Under the pieces are notes generated by a model. The model was not told the origin of the DNA, did no database searches, and worked only from the letters and a program-made list of their open reading frames with translations. From Mesorhizobium loti CJ3sym (GTDB taxonomy: Bacteria; Pseudomonadota; Alphaproteobacteria; Rhizobiales; Rhizobiaceae), in assembly GCF_000472785.1 (NCBI RefSeq), contig NZ_AXAL01000010.1:124001-188000 (forward strand): DNA of 64,000 bases, written 5' to 3'. Shown here in pieces: positions 50,719-60,137 of the stretch (within the stretch, counting starts at the first letter, position 1; each line of letters starts with the position of its first letter). The position numbers were made by a program, and so were the translations under genes.

Positions 50719-51504
50719 CTATTCGCGGTCCGTCCGTGGCGGCGGAATACGAGGGGCGGCGGTCTTGCCCGTGCGGGAGAAGGACGTGCGCAAGCGATAA
50801 CGGTCGCCGGCGTAGCGGATCGTCGAGGACAGCAGCGGTCGGCCGGCCGTATCGACGATGAGCTGGCGCATCACCAGCGTGGATTTGCCGACATCAATAT
50901 CGAGATGCCGCGCCAGCACAGGATCGGCGTCATGCGCCTCGATCGTGGTTTCGGCGTGCGCCAGGTCGACACCGGCATCGATCAGTAGACCGAACAGCGA
51001 CGCGTTGCGAAAGTCGATGCGGCTGAGATCGGGAACAAGGCTTGCTGCAAAAAACGAGGTGTCGACGGCCACCGGAACCTGGTCGAGACTGCGGATGCGT
51101 TCCAGGTGAAACAGCGCAGCACCGGGCGCGATCGCAAGCTCCTCTGCCTCATCCAGCGAGGCCGGCGCCTGTTGGGCGCGCAACACGTCGGAGGAGGGCG
51201 TCAGGCCGAGGCGCCGGGCAGTCTCGCTGAACGATTCCAGCGTGTTGGGAAACTCCTTCGGCACCTTGGCCGAGACATACCAGCCGCGTCCGTGCGACGG
51301 CGTCAGCACGCCTTCCTCGACAAGGCTCTGCAGCGCCCGCCGCAAGGTCACCCTTGAGATCGACATGCGCGTGAACAAATCACGCTCGGCCGGCAGGCGC
51401 GCGCCCGAGGCAAGCTTGCCGCTGGCGATCTCCTGCAGGATCGCATCGGCGGCTTGCCGCCAGAGTGGCTCCGGTCCGTCCGACTGCAGTGGCGAGCCCT
51501 CCAT
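50719..51504 (-). CDS. GntR-family transcriptional regulator, HutC/UTRA subfamily
   Basis: About 261 residues from the ATG at 51504 with AGGGG 8 nt upstream. The HTH runs LWRQAADAILQEIASGKLASGARLPAERDL, SRVTLRRALQSLVEEGVLTPSHGRGWYV. The UTRA ligand domain follows, with LERIRSLDQVPVAVDTSFFAASLVPDL and LDIDVGKSTLVMRQLIVD. UTRA regulators of sugar systems bind phosphorylated sugars or amino sugars. It sits directly behind the Gfo/Idh gene (the stop and ATG are 1 bp apart) and likely represses the divergent sugar ABC operon. Confidence 0.88.
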   Translation of the reverse strand: MEGSPLQSDGPEPLWRQAADAILQEIASGKLASGARLPAERDLFTRMSISRVTLRRALQSLVEEGVLTPSHGRGWYVSAKVPKEFPNTLESFSETARRLGLTPSSDVLRAQQAPASLDEAEELAIAPGAALFHLERIRSLDQVPVAVDTSFFAASLVPDLSRIDFRNASLFGLLIDAGVDLAHAETTIEAHDADPVLARHLDIDVGKSTLVMRQLIVDTAGRPLLSSTIRYAGDRYRLRTSFSRTGKTAAPRIPPPRTDRE

Positions 51505-51505
51505 C

Positions 51506-52543
51506 TCAGTCACCCCTGATCTTTTCCCATACGCCCGTTCGCATCGAACGGTAGCAGGCGTCAATTATGTGGTTGACGATGACGCCGTCCTCGAATGTTT
51601 CCAGCGGCGTCGTTCCTGCCGCGAAGTGGTCGACAAAGTGGCGCATCTGTTGCGAAAAGCCATAGGCGCGGGTTTCTTCAGGCACCGGATAGACCCAGCC
51701 GGTCTCGGCATCGGCCTTCTCGACGAGATAACCCACCGGCTTCTCGATAAAGCCCCAGACCGGACCGACCGAGGTGTCGGTGACGATACGGCCGGCCGAG
51801 CCGACCAGTTCGTGGCGAAGCTGCATGCCGCCTTTCTCGATCCATGAGGATTCGATCGTGGCGAGCTGGCCGCCAGCGAATTTCAACAGCGCGATTGCCG
51901 TGTCTTCACCGGTTGTCTTATCACCGTGGACCAGCGTTGCGCCCCACGCCATCACCTCGGTGATCTCATTGTCCTTGCCGAAGAAGTGGCGCGCGCTTTC
52001 GACGGTGTGGCAGCCCATGTCGAGCAGGGCGCCGCCGCCGGCAAGCTCGGCGTTCCAGAAATGCGGCGCGTGCGGGCCGGAGTGCGCTTCGCGCGCTCGC
52101 ATGGTCAAGAGATTGCCGATGCCGCCGGCCTGGATCATCTGATGGGCCTTGGTGATGTTGGGGGAAAACACCGCGCATTCGGCATAGCCGTGCCAGATCC
52201 CGGCACTCTGGACGATGTCGAGGATTTCCTGCGCTTCCTTGCCGGTACGCGCCAGCGGCTTGGTGCAGATCACGGCCTTGCCGTGCTTCGCTGCGATCCT
52301 GACGGCTTCGAGATGGATTTCATTGGGCAGTGCGATCGCCACCAGCTTGACCGCCGGATCAGCGCACAGTGCGTCGATATCCCTGTGGGCTGTGACCTTG
52401 GGGCCCCATTTTTTGGCGAAGGCCGCGGCGCGCTCGAAACTGCGCGACGAGCAGGCGACGAGCTCGGCGTTGCGCACGTCGAGCAGCGAGTCCGCATAGG
52501 TCTCGGCAATGAAGCCCGAGCCCAGAATGCCAACACCAATCAT
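51506..52543 (-). CDS. Gfo/Idh/MocA-family oxidoreductase
   Basis: 345 residues from the ATG at 52543 with GGAGGAATTTG upstream. The Rossmann motif is IGVGILGSGFIAETYADSL, the cofactor-contacting EKP-type motif is VICTKPLARTGKEA, and the substrate helix has DMGCHTVESARHFFG with the catalytic His. These enzymes oxidise or epimerise sugar derivatives with NAD(P). It is cotranscribed with the GntR gene and divergent from the sugar transporter operon, so it probably acts on the imported sugar. Confidence 0.88.
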   Translation of the reverse strand: MIGVGILGSGFIAETYADSLLDVRNAELVACSSRSFERAAAFAKKWGPKVTAHRDIDALCADPAVKLVAIALPNEIHLEAVRIAAKHGKAVICTKPLARTGKEAQEILDIVQSAGIWHGYAECAVFSPNITKAHQMIQAGGIGNLLTMRAREAHSGPHAPHFWNAELAGGGALLDMGCHTVESARHFFGKDNEITEVMAWGATLVHGDKTTGEDTAIALLKFAGGQLATIESSWIEKGGMQLRHELVGSAGRIVTDTSVGPVWGFIEKPVGYLVEKADAETGWVYPVPEETRAYGFSQQMRHFVDHFAAGTTPLETFEDGVIVNHIIDACYRSMRTGVWEKIRGD

Positions 52544-52628
52544 CAAATTCCTCCCGGATTTCGGCATCGGTCTGTGCTGCTCAGTCCCGGACAGCGACTG
52601 CTTGATGGAAAAGACAACACAATACCAC

Positions 52629-52657
52629 TTGTCACAACTTGTATCAGTAGGTATGGT
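52629..52657 (+). promoter_or_regulatory. Sigma70-type promoter with overlapping dyad upstream of the sugar ABC operon
   Basis: TTGTCA at 52629-52634 and TATGGT at 52652-52657 are 17 bp apart. A TTGT-C-ACAA palindrome at 52629-52637 covers the -35 box, and ACTTGT occurs twice, at 52627 and 52637. ATACC at 52622 and GGTAT at 52650 enclose the region. It is a likely operator for the adjacent GntR protein. Confidence 0.5.
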
Positions 52658-52719
52658 CCGAGGCAACAGTGCAAAATCGTGAATCCACACGAGGCACCAT
52701 CTTGAGGGAGAGCAGGACC

Positions 52720-53988
52720 ATGCGTTCCATACGTGTATCGATCCCGCTGGCGGCGACGCTCGGCGTGATGTTTTCAGGCGGTTTCGGTGCCGCGTTTGCC
52801 GATCCGGTTACCATCACCTTGAACAGCTGGCGCACCGAGGACATCGCGGTCTGGCAGGACACCGTCCTGCCGGCCTTCGAGGCCAAGCATCCCGACATCA
52901 AGGTCGAGTTCGCGCCGATCAACACCAATGAATACAATGCCGCTGTCCAGTCGCAGATCGAAGGCGGCGCCGGTGGCGACCTTATCACCTGCCGCCCCTT
53001 TGACGTGAACCGCGAGTGGATCAAGCGCGGCTATTTCGAATCGCTGGAAGGCCTGCCGGGCCTGGCCAATTTCGACAAGACCTCGCGGGCCGCGTGGTCG
53101 GGCGCCGACGACAAGGCTTACTGCTTGCCGGTCGCCGCAGTGCTCGCCGGCTTCTACTACAACGCCGACATCTTCAAGGAGCTGGGGCTGAAAGTGCCGA
53201 CCACCAGCGCCGAGTTCATCGATGTCCTGCAGGCGATCAAGAAGGACGGCCGCTACACGCCGCTGGCCTATGGCGCGGCCGAATCCTGGCAGCTCGCCTA
53301 TAACGGCCTTTACTCGATCGGCCCCGCCTACTGGAAAGGCGAGGAGGGCCGGCTCGGCCTGATCGACGGCAAGAAGAAGCTGACCGATCCCGAATTCGTC
53401 GATGCCATCGCCGCCTTCGCGGCCTGGAAGCCGTTCCTGCCCGCCGGCCAGGAAAGCCTGAACTATGCCGACATGACCCAGCTGTTCACGCTCGGCAAGG
53501 CGGCGATCCTTCCCGACGGTTCGTGGGATATCAACCAGGTGACCTCGACCGGCCTCAATGTCGGCGTCTTCGGTCCGCCGGTGCCGAAGGCCGGCGACCA
53601 GCGCTACCTCCAGGAAATGCCAGACATGGGCATCGGCATCAACGCCAAGAGCACGCACAAGGAAGCGGCCAAAACTTTCCTTGACTGGATCGCCGGGCCT
53701 GAGTTCCAGGAACTCTATGTCAACGCGGCTCCTGGCTTCTTTGCCATGAGCAACAAGCCGGTGACCTACAAGAACAAGCTGGCCCAGGATTTCGCCGATT
53801 TGAAGAAGGGCGCCCAGTTGACACCGCGGCTGGCGCTGGATCGGCTGAGCGCCGGCACGCCGCCGCTCGACGACGAGACCTGGCGCCTGCTGCAGGTGAT
53901 GTTCACCAAGTCCGACGTCACGCCGCAGCAGGTCGCGGCCGAACTCCAGGCCGGCCTCGCCTCCTGGTACGGACCGCAGAAGAAGTAA
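52720..53988 (+). CDS. Sugar ABC transporter substrate-binding protein
   Basis: 422 residues from the ATG at 52720 behind GGGAG. Residues 1-26 are a signal peptide (VSIPLAATLGVMFSGGFGAAFA). The mature protein begins VTITLNSWRTEDIAVWQDTVLPAFEAKHPDIKVEFAPI, the usual start of MalE/UgpB-like (family 1) proteins, with GDLITCRPFDVNREWIKRGYFESLEG. The operon encodes two permeases, an SIS isomerase, an ROK kinase and an ATPase, so an amino sugar or oligosaccharide ligand is likely. Confidence 0.9.
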   Translation: MRSIRVSIPLAATLGVMFSGGFGAAFADPVTITLNSWRTEDIAVWQDTVLPAFEAKHPDIKVEFAPINTNEYNAAVQSQIEGGAGGDLITCRPFDVNREWIKRGYFESLEGLPGLANFDKTSRAAWSGADDKAYCLPVAAVLAGFYYNADIFKELGLKVPTTSAEFIDVLQAIKKDGRYTPLAYGAAESWQLAYNGLYSIGPAYWKGEEGRLGLIDGKKKLTDPEFVDAIAAFAAWKPFLPAGQESLNYADMTQLFTLGKAAILPDGSWDINQVTSTGLNVGVFGPPVPKAGDQRYLQEMPDMGIGINAKSTHKEAAKTFLDWIAGPEFQELYVNAAPGFFAMSNKPVTYKNKLAQDFADLKKGAQLTPRLALDRLSAGTPPLDDETWRLLQVMFTKSDVTPQQVAAELQAGLASWYGPQKK

Positions 53989-54000
53989 TCCATGAACGCC

Positions 54001-54036
54001 TCGGGCACACCTTGCCAGTTGGCAAGGTGTGCCCGA
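54001..54036 (+). other. Perfect intercistronic hairpin after the sugar-binding-protein gene
   Basis: Arms of 17 bp at 54001-54017 and 54020-54036 are perfect complements around a 2-nt loop. There is no following T-run. Such hairpins between binding-protein and permease genes protect upstream mRNA from 3' decay and so favour the binding protein; that role is inferred. Confidence 0.7.
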
Positions 54037-54088
54037 AGCTTCCCGGCACGCAGGCATATCCATGCCGGCGTGAATATGAGGTTTTGAG

Positions 54089-54976
54089 TTGATATCTCCC
54101 GCCGCCGCTTATCGAAACCTGCTGCTGTTCGTGCTGCCGGCACTGGCCGTCTATCTGGTCTTTGCCGTGCTGCCGCTGGCGACCTCGATCGTCATGAGCT
54201 TCTTCCAGACCAACGGCGCCTCGGGTGATGTCTTTGTTGGCTTTGCCAACTACGAACGCCTGTTCACCCACCCGACCATCAGCGCCCGCTTCTGGAATGC
54301 GTTGCTCAACAACATGCAGTATTTCGCCATCCATCTGATCGTCGAAGTGCCGATGGGGCTGCTGCTGGCGGCGCTGCTCACGTCAGGAAAACTGGCGCGT
54401 TCGGAAGGCATCTACCGCACCTTGCTGTTCATCCCGGCCACACTGTCGGTGGTGATCGTCGGCTTCGTCTGGCGCCTGATCATCAACCCGCTCTGGGGCC
54501 TGGTCGGCTTTCCCTTGCTGGGCACGGAATCGACCGCGCTCACCACGATCTCGCTGATGTCGGTCTGGCAGTATTTCGGCATTCCGATGGTCTTCCTCTA
54601 CAGCGCCCTGCTGGCGGTGCCCAACGAGCTGGTCGAGGCCGCCAACATCGACGGCGCCGGCGGCTGGACGACCTTCTGGAAGATCAAGTTTCCGCTGATC
54701 GCACCGCAGTTCGGTCTGATCGCGATCCTCACCTATATCTGGACGTTCAACGGCTTCGACCTAGTGTTCGCGCTCAATGGATCGGCGCCCGGGCCGAACT
54801 ATAGCACCGACATTCTCGGCACCTATTTCTACCGCACCTTCTTCGGGTCGAGCGGCCAGCTTGCTGATCTCGATCTGGGTAGCGCGGTTGCAACGGTCAT
54901 TTTCCTCACGGTGTTGCTGGTGACCGCGGCCTATTTCTGGCTGATCCAGCGCCGCCTGAAATCCTATTCGGTCTAG
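54089..54976 (+). CDS. Sugar ABC transporter permease (MalF-like)
   Basis: 295 residues from a TTG at 54089 with GAGG 7 nt upstream. Six membrane segments begin with LLLFVLPALAVYLVFAVLPLATSIVMSFFQ. The EAA loop is ELVEAANIDGAGGWTTFWKIKFPLIAPQ. It pairs with the permease at 54985. Confidence 0.88.
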   Translation: MISPAAAYRNLLLFVLPALAVYLVFAVLPLATSIVMSFFQTNGASGDVFVGFANYERLFTHPTISARFWNALLNNMQYFAIHLIVEVPMGLLLAALLTSGKLARSEGIYRTLLFIPATLSVVIVGFVWRLIINPLWGLVGFPLLGTESTALTTISLMSVWQYFGIPMVFLYSALLAVPNELVEAANIDGAGGWTTFWKIKFPLIAPQFGLIAILTYIWTFNGFDLVFALNGSAPGPNYSTDILGTYFYRTFFGSSGQLADLDLGSAVATVIFLTVLLVTAAYFWLIQRRLKSYSV

Positions 54977-54984
54977 GAGCTGAG

Positions 54985-55860
54985 ATGAGCGCCCCAGACC
55001 TCACCATCCCCGCCGCCCGCCGCCGCCAGGATCGCGAACCCTGGACGGTCGAGCGCATCATTGTGCATGCGCTGCTGATCGTCTTCGTGCTGCTCGCCAT
55101 CGGGCCGGTGCTGATCGTCATCATCAACTCGATGAAGACGACGCCGGCGATCTTCGGCGGACCGTTCGACCTGCCGACGGCCAAGACCTTCAGTCTCGAA
55201 GGCTATAAGCGCGTCTTCACCCGCGGCAATTTCATCGTCAACTACCGCAACAGCCTGGCCGTGACGGTGACGACGATCGTGCTGACCGTGGTGCTGTCGA
55301 CGCTCGCCGCCTTCGCCGTGGTCGAATATCGCGTGCGGTTTGCGTCGCTGCTCGGCGGCCTGTTCGTGCTCGGCATCATGCTGCCGATAAGGCTGGGCAC
55401 CATCCCGCTCATCCAGATGATGCTGGCCTGGCGGCTGATGGACACGCTGGCAGCACTCATCCTCGTCTACACCGCCATGAGCATCCCGATCGCGGTGACG
55501 CTGATGGTCACCTATTTCCGCACCGTGCCGACCGATCTCAAGGAAGCGGCGCGCATGGATGGGGCGAGCGAGCTGTGCACCTTCTGGATCGTGCTGCCAT
55601 TGGTCAGGCCGGGCCTCGCCGCTGTCGCGGCACTCACCATGCTGCCGGTCTGGAACGATCTCTGGTTCCCGCTGATCCTGGCGCCAAGCCGGCAGAACCA
55701 GACGGTGACGCTTGGCGTGCAGCAATTCGTCGGCCAGTTCATGAACGACTATCCGGCCTTGCTCGCCGCACTGACGCTCGGTGCGGTGCCGCTGGTCCTG
55801 CTGTTCACGCTGTTCTCGCGGCAATTCATCAGCGGGCTCAGCAAGGGCTACAGCAAATAG
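54985..55860 (+). CDS. Sugar ABC transporter permease (MalG-like)
   Basis: 291 residues, 8 bp after the first permease. The first membrane segment is ALLIVFVLLAIGPVLIVIINSMKTTPAIF, and the EAA loop DLKEAARMDGASELCTFWIVLPLVRPGLAAV is MalG-like. The C-terminus ends SRQFISGLSKGYSK, a family-typical finish. Confidence 0.9.
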   Translation: MSAPDLTIPAARRRQDREPWTVERIIVHALLIVFVLLAIGPVLIVIINSMKTTPAIFGGPFDLPTAKTFSLEGYKRVFTRGNFIVNYRNSLAVTVTTIVLTVVLSTLAAFAVVEYRVRFASLLGGLFVLGIMLPIRLGTIPLIQMMLAWRLMDTLAALILVYTAMSIPIAVTLMVTYFRTVPTDLKEAARMDGASELCTFWIVLPLVRPGLAAVAALTMLPVWNDLWFPLILAPSRQNQTVTLGVQQFVGQFMNDYPALLAALTLGAVPLVLLFTLFSRQFISGLSKGYSK

Positions 55861-55918
55861 CCGGATCTCCGACAGATTTTAACAAGATCAGACAATTTCG
55901 AACTGATGGAACACTGAC

Positions 55919-56962
55919 ATGCAGATAGGCACTTACATCCGCCGGCAGCCCGCGACCCTCACCGGTCTCCCCGCCGCCATCGGCGCGGAGCTCGACGGTT
56001 TCGCCAGCCTGCGTCAGAAGCCGGAACGGATCGTGCTGCTCGGCACGGGCTCGTCGATGAATGCGCTTCTGGCCGGCGCCGAGGCGCTGGAGGAGGGCAC
56101 GGGTGCCTCGGTGATCGCCAAGGAGCCGGAAGCCTTCCTGCGCTTGCCGCCCAGGGCGTCGAGCCAGCGCACGTTGGTGCTGGCCGCCTCGCAGTCCGGC
56201 ATGAGCATCACCACGATCGAGGCGGTGCGCCTGTCGGTCGAGCGAGGGTTTCCCACCCTTGTCATCACCGGCGAGGCCGGCAGCCTGATCACCGAGACCG
56301 GCGCCGAAATCATCGTCATGCCGATCGGCCCGGAGACGGTTGGGCCGAAGACCATGGGCTATACCGCCACCGTCATCTCCGTGCTGGCTGTGGCTGCCAA
56401 GCTTGCTGGCAAGACGATCGATCTGTCCGGGTTGCTTGCGCAACTGGAGCAGACGGCCGAAACTGGTCTGGCTGCGGCGAAAGACCTGGTCACCCGCTTC
56501 GGCGTTCCCGATTACATCCTGGTCGCAGGCCAGGCGACGCATCTCGGCACCGCGCTCGAAGCCTCGCTCAAGATCGCCGAGATCAGCGGCGTGCCGACTG
56601 CGGCCTTCGACACCGAGGAGGCCTTGCATGGCCATGTCTATGGCACGACGAACAACAGCCTGGTGATCGCAATCGCGCAGACCGAGACCGAGGCCAAGGT
56701 CGCCGCCAATCTCGGTGAGGCGCTGGCCGAACTCGGACCGCGCACGGTGGTCCTCAACCTCTCCGGCCACGCGACCCGCTTTGACCTTGCAGTGAGCTGG
56801 CCGACAGCGCCTGATCAGCAATGCCTCGCCGGCTGCTGGGCGCCGATGCCGCTGCAATGGTACGGCTGCGAGCTGGCGATCGCGCGCGGCATCGATCCAG
56901 ACAAGATGATCTACCCCAACCTCGGACGGCGACTCAACGTGCGCATCCGCAAGGAGGCGTGA
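55919..56962 (+). CDS. SIS-domain sugar-phosphate isomerase/deaminase-like protein (AgaS/GlmS C-terminal type)
   Basis: 347 residues with two SIS domains. The first has IVLLGTGSSMNALLAGAEALEE and VLAASQSGMSITTIEAV, the phosphosugar-binding loops; the second has YILVAGQATHLGTALEASLKIAEISGVPTAAFDTEEALHGH, in which Glu and His are in the place of the GlmS isomerase catalytic residues. It may deaminate or isomerise an amino-sugar phosphate. The gene overlaps the following ROK gene by one base. Confidence 0.87.
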   Translation: MQIGTYIRRQPATLTGLPAAIGAELDGFASLRQKPERIVLLGTGSSMNALLAGAEALEEGTGASVIAKEPEAFLRLPPRASSQRTLVLAASQSGMSITTIEAVRLSVERGFPTLVITGEAGSLITETGAEIIVMPIGPETVGPKTMGYTATVISVLAVAAKLAGKTIDLSGLLAQLEQTAETGLAAAKDLVTRFGVPDYILVAGQATHLGTALEASLKIAEISGVPTAAFDTEEALHGHVYGTTNNSLVIAIAQTETEAKVAANLGEALAELGPRTVVLNLSGHATRFDLAVSWPTAPDQQCLAGCWAPMPLQWYGCELAIARGIDPDKMIYPNLGRRLNVRIRKEA

Positions 56963-57891
56963 TGGTAACCGCTGTTGGAATCGACATTGGCGGCAGCCTA
57001 GTCAAGCTCGGCGTCGTCGACGGTTCGGGCAAGGTGCTGGCGCGCGGCGCCGTGCCTGTACACCACGACATCGAATTTTCGGATTTGGTCCATCTGGTCA
57101 CCACCGCCACTGAAGAATTGAGGCGAGCGTTTCCCGACATCACGGCCATAGGCATCGGCGTGCCCGGCACGCCAAATCCCGAGACCGGCATGCTCAACGG
57201 CCGCTGCCCGGCGATCCCGGCGCTGCTCAAGGGATCGCTGTCGAAGCTGTTCGCTATTCGCTTTGGTGTGCCGGCCGTTGTCCGCAACGATGCCGTCAGC
57301 GCCACCCATGGCGAAATGCGCCATGGCGCCGGTCGTCCGTTCTCGCGCTTCGCGCTGCTGACGCTCGGCACCGGCATTGGCGGGTCCATGGTTATCGACC
57401 GCAAGGTCATTGATGGCCCCGACGGGCTGCCGCCGCAATTCGGCTGCATCTCGCTCGACCCGGCCCGCACCGACATCGCCGACCCGGTGCCGGGCATGGT
57501 CGAGAACCTGGCCAGCGCCCGCGCGCTGGTCAACCGCTATCGCCAGCTCAAGCCTGACACCGACGCGAAGGACGCCGAAACCGTCGTCGATCTCGCCAAG
57601 GGAGGCGACGCGATCGCCCTGCAGGTCGTCGACGAGGTGGCGCGCTGGCTTGGCCAGATGATCGGCATCATGTCGAACATGCTCAACATCGAGGCGGCGA
57701 TCATCGGCGGTGGGCTGTCGCTGGCCGGTCCATTCTTCATCGATCGCATTGCCAACAACGTCAGGGATTTCGTGTTGCTCAAGCCCGGCCGGCCGCCGGT
57801 GATCGCGGCGGCCGAGCACGGCAACGATGCCGGGGTGATCGGCACCGCTGCACTGGCGCTCGACATGTTCGCCCCCACGGCAAAGGAATAG
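56962..57891 (+). CDS. ROK-family sugar kinase
   Basis: 309 residues. The phosphate-1 motif is GIDIGGSLVKLGVVDG; the catalytic Asp is in VVRNDAVSATHGE; LLTLGTGIGGSMVIDRK is the phosphate-2 loop. The Cys-rich zinc site CxCGxxGC usual in ROK proteins is missing (only QFGCIS remains), as in a minority of ROK kinases. The ATG overlaps the SIS stop (TGATG). It would phosphorylate the imported sugar, upstream of the SIS protein in the pathway. Confidence 0.86.
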   Translation: MVTAVGIDIGGSLVKLGVVDGSGKVLARGAVPVHHDIEFSDLVHLVTTATEELRRAFPDITAIGIGVPGTPNPETGMLNGRCPAIPALLKGSLSKLFAIRFGVPAVVRNDAVSATHGEMRHGAGRPFSRFALLTLGTGIGGSMVIDRKVIDGPDGLPPQFGCISLDPARTDIADPVPGMVENLASARALVNRYRQLKPDTDAKDAETVVDLAKGGDAIALQVVDEVARWLGQMIGIMSNMLNIEAAIIGGGLSLAGPFFIDRIANNVRDFVLLKPGRPPVIAAAEHGNDAGVIGTAALALDMFAPTAKE

Positions 57892-57895
57892 CGCC

Positions 57896-58987
57896 ATGGC
57901 CGATCTAGAACTGCGCAAGGTCTCCAAGAGTTTCCAGAACCTGAAGGTCGTGCACGATATCGATCTCGAGATCGCCGAAGGCGAGTTCGTCGTCCTCGTT
58001 GGTCCCTCCGGCTGCGGCAAGTCGACGACGCTGCGCATGGTGGCGGGGCTGGACCGGCCGAGTGGCGGCGAGATCCATATTGGCGGCAGGCTGGTCAACA
58101 ACGTTCAGGCCAGGGATCGCGACATCGCCATGGTCTTCCAGAGCTATGCGCTCTATCCGCAGATGACGGTGGCGCAGAACATGGCTTTCGGCCTGCGCAT
58201 CCGCAAGGTGCCTGACGCCGAGGTGACGCAGCGCATCGCCCGGGTTGCCGACATCCTCGATCTCAGCGAGCTTCTTCACCGCAAACCGCACCAACTGTCG
58301 GGCGGCCAGCGCCAGCGCGTCGCCATGGGCCGCGCCATGGTGCGCCAGCCGAAGGTCTTTCTGTTCGACGAGCCGCTCTCCAACCTCGACGCCAAGCTCA
58401 GGGGAAAGATGCGCGCCGAGATTAAGAAGCTGCACCAGATGGTCGCCACCACCACGGTCTACGTAACCCATGATCAGGTCGAGGCGATGACATTGGCCGA
58501 TCGCGTCGTGGTGATGAACAAGGGCCGCATCGAACAGATCGGGCCGCCCAACGACCTCTACCATGAGCCGGCGAGCCGCTTCGTCGCCGGTTTCATCGGC
58601 AGCCCCGGCATGAATTTCTTCAAGTGCAGGCTGGAAGCGCGCGGCGACAGGCTCGCGGTCGTGCTCAGCGATGGCACCGCGCTTGCTGTCCCCGCTGCCC
58701 GCACCGCGCGCTATGCCGGCCATGCCGGGCGCGACCTCGAATTCGGCCTGCGTCCCGAGCACATCACCGAGCAGCGCGAGCGGCCCGATACCGTCGACAT
58801 CAAGGTCCCCGTCGAGGTGGTCGAGCCGATGGGCATGGAGACGCTGCTGCATGTGCTGGTTGCCGGCACGGAGGCAACGGCGCGGATCGACCCCGCAGCG
58901 ACACCCAGGCCCGGCGAGATGGCAACGCTGTCACTTGGCATGGCCCATATGCACTTGCTCGACCTGAAAACCGGCAGGGTACTCTGA
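57896..58987 (+). CDS. Sugar ABC transporter ATP-binding protein (UgpC/MalK family)
   Basis: 363 residues. Walker A is GPSGCGKST, Q-loop MVFQSYALYPQMTV, signature LSGGQRQRVAMGRAM and Walker B FLFDEPLSNLDAKLR. The C-terminal TOBE domain includes FGLRPEHITEQRERPDTVDIKVPVEVVEPMGMETLLHVLV. It follows the ROK gene by 4 bp and closes the operon. Confidence 0.92.
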   Translation: MADLELRKVSKSFQNLKVVHDIDLEIAEGEFVVLVGPSGCGKSTTLRMVAGLDRPSGGEIHIGGRLVNNVQARDRDIAMVFQSYALYPQMTVAQNMAFGLRIRKVPDAEVTQRIARVADILDLSELLHRKPHQLSGGQRQRVAMGRAMVRQPKVFLFDEPLSNLDAKLRGKMRAEIKKLHQMVATTTVYVTHDQVEAMTLADRVVVMNKGRIEQIGPPNDLYHEPASRFVAGFIGSPGMNFFKCRLEARGDRLAVVLSDGTALAVPAARTARYAGHAGRDLEFGLRPEHITEQRERPDTVDIKVPVEVVEPMGMETLLHVLVAGTEATARIDPAATPRPGEMATLSLGMAHMHLLDLKTGRVL

Positions 58988-59019
58988 GCGCCACACATTC
59001 GCGTGTCGAAAGCGAAAAC

Positions 59020-59044
59020 AATATATTATTTGTTGACAAATATA
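59020..59044. promoter_or_regulatory. GntR/FCD-type operator and promoter region, site A
   Basis: ATTTGT-TG-ACAAAT at 59028-59041 is a near-perfect dyad fitting the FadR-like consensus TnGTnnACnA. TATAAT overlaps it at 59041-59046. The 25-bp block is 22/25 identical to 63789-63813, which lies beside the GntR gene at 63012-63713. Confidence 0.6.
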
Positions 59045-59137
59045 ATTTTGGAGCGAATTTTGAGGCGCGGCACCAGACGGCCGTGATGGCCTTCGGCGCG
59101 CCAGGCCGTGTCAACGCAGTCCAGGAATTCGCCGGTC

Positions 59138-60136
59138 ATGATCGACATCCAAAGTGTGTCAAAATCCTTCGTGACCAGGGATGCCGATCCGGTCCACGCG
59201 CTGAACGCGGTCAGCCTGGAAATCTACGACAACGAGTTCTTCACGCTGCTCGGCCCGTCGGGCTGCGGCAAGACGACTCTGCTTCGCCTGATCGCCGGCT
59301 TCGAGGCGCCAAGTTCAGGCGCCATCCGCATCGCCGGCAGCGATGTCGCCGCCCTGCCGCCGCAGAAGCGGCCGGTCAACACCGTATTCCAGAGCTACGC
59401 GCTGTTCCCGCATATGAGCGTGGCCGAGAATGTCGCGTTCGGGCTGGAAATGCAGAACGCGCCGAAAGCGCTGATCGACGAGCGCGTCCGGGAAGCGCTG
59501 GAAATGGTGCGGCTTGAAGGCTTCGCCACACGCCGTCCGGCGCAACTGTCGGGTGGCCAGCAGCAGCGCGTCGCGGTGGCGCGCGCGCTGGCGCCCAAGC
59601 CGAGCGTGCTCTTGCTCGACGAGCCGCTGTCGGCGCTGGACCTCAAACTGCGCAAGGGCATGCAGAGCGAATTGAAGCGGCTGCAGCGCGAGACCGGCAT
59701 CACCTTCGTGCTGGTCACCCACGACCAGGAGGAGGCTTTGGCCATGTCCGACCGTATCGCGGTGATGCGCAGCGGCGACGTGCTGCAGGTCGGCACGCCA
59801 CGCGACATCTACGACAATCCGCAGGACCGTTTCGTCGCCGACTTCATCGGCGAGTCCAACCTTTTGCCCGGTGCAGCCCTCGGTCGGGATCCGGCAAAGA
59901 CGATCGTCGTTCGGCCGGAGCACATCGTGGTGTCACCGGTCTCGGACGGCGCCAAGGGCCATGCCACGGGCGCGGTCTCGGCCATCACCTTCCTCGGCTC
60001 CGACACGCTCTATGAGGTCGTGCTGGAGGAGGGGGCAAAACTGCATTCGCGCTCACGCGGCGGTTCAGCACTTGCAACCGGCGACAGGGTCGTCGTCGAC
60101 TGGGCTCGGCACCTCGAACGCGAACTGGCGAACTGA
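59138..60136 (+). CDS. Polyamine-type ABC transporter ATP-binding protein (PotA-like)
   Basis: About 332 residues from the ATG at 59138; an in-frame GTG at 59108 is possible. Walker A is [10 protein letters not shown]-loop [14 protein letters not shown], signature [15 protein letters not shown], Walker [16 protein letters not shown]. The TOBE-type end has [10 protein letters not shown]. It is the first gene of an operon with two permeases and a binding protein. Confidence 0.9.
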   Translation: MIDIQSVSKSFVTRDADPVHALNAVSLEIYDNEFFTLLGPSGCGKTTLLRLIAGFEAPSSGAIRIAGSDVAALPPQKRPVNTVFQSYALFPHMSVAENVAFGLEMQNAPKALIDERVREALEMVRLEGFATRRPAQLSGGQQQRVAVARALAPKPSVLLLDEPLSALDLKLRKGMQSELKRLQRETGITFVLVTHDQEEALAMSDRIAVMRSGDVLQVGTPRDIYDNPQDRFVADFIGESNLLPGAALGRDPAKTIVVRPEHIVVSPVSDGAKGHATGAVSAITFLGSDTLYEVVLEEGAKLHSRSRGGSALATGDRVVVDWARHLERELAN

Positions 60137-60137
60137 G

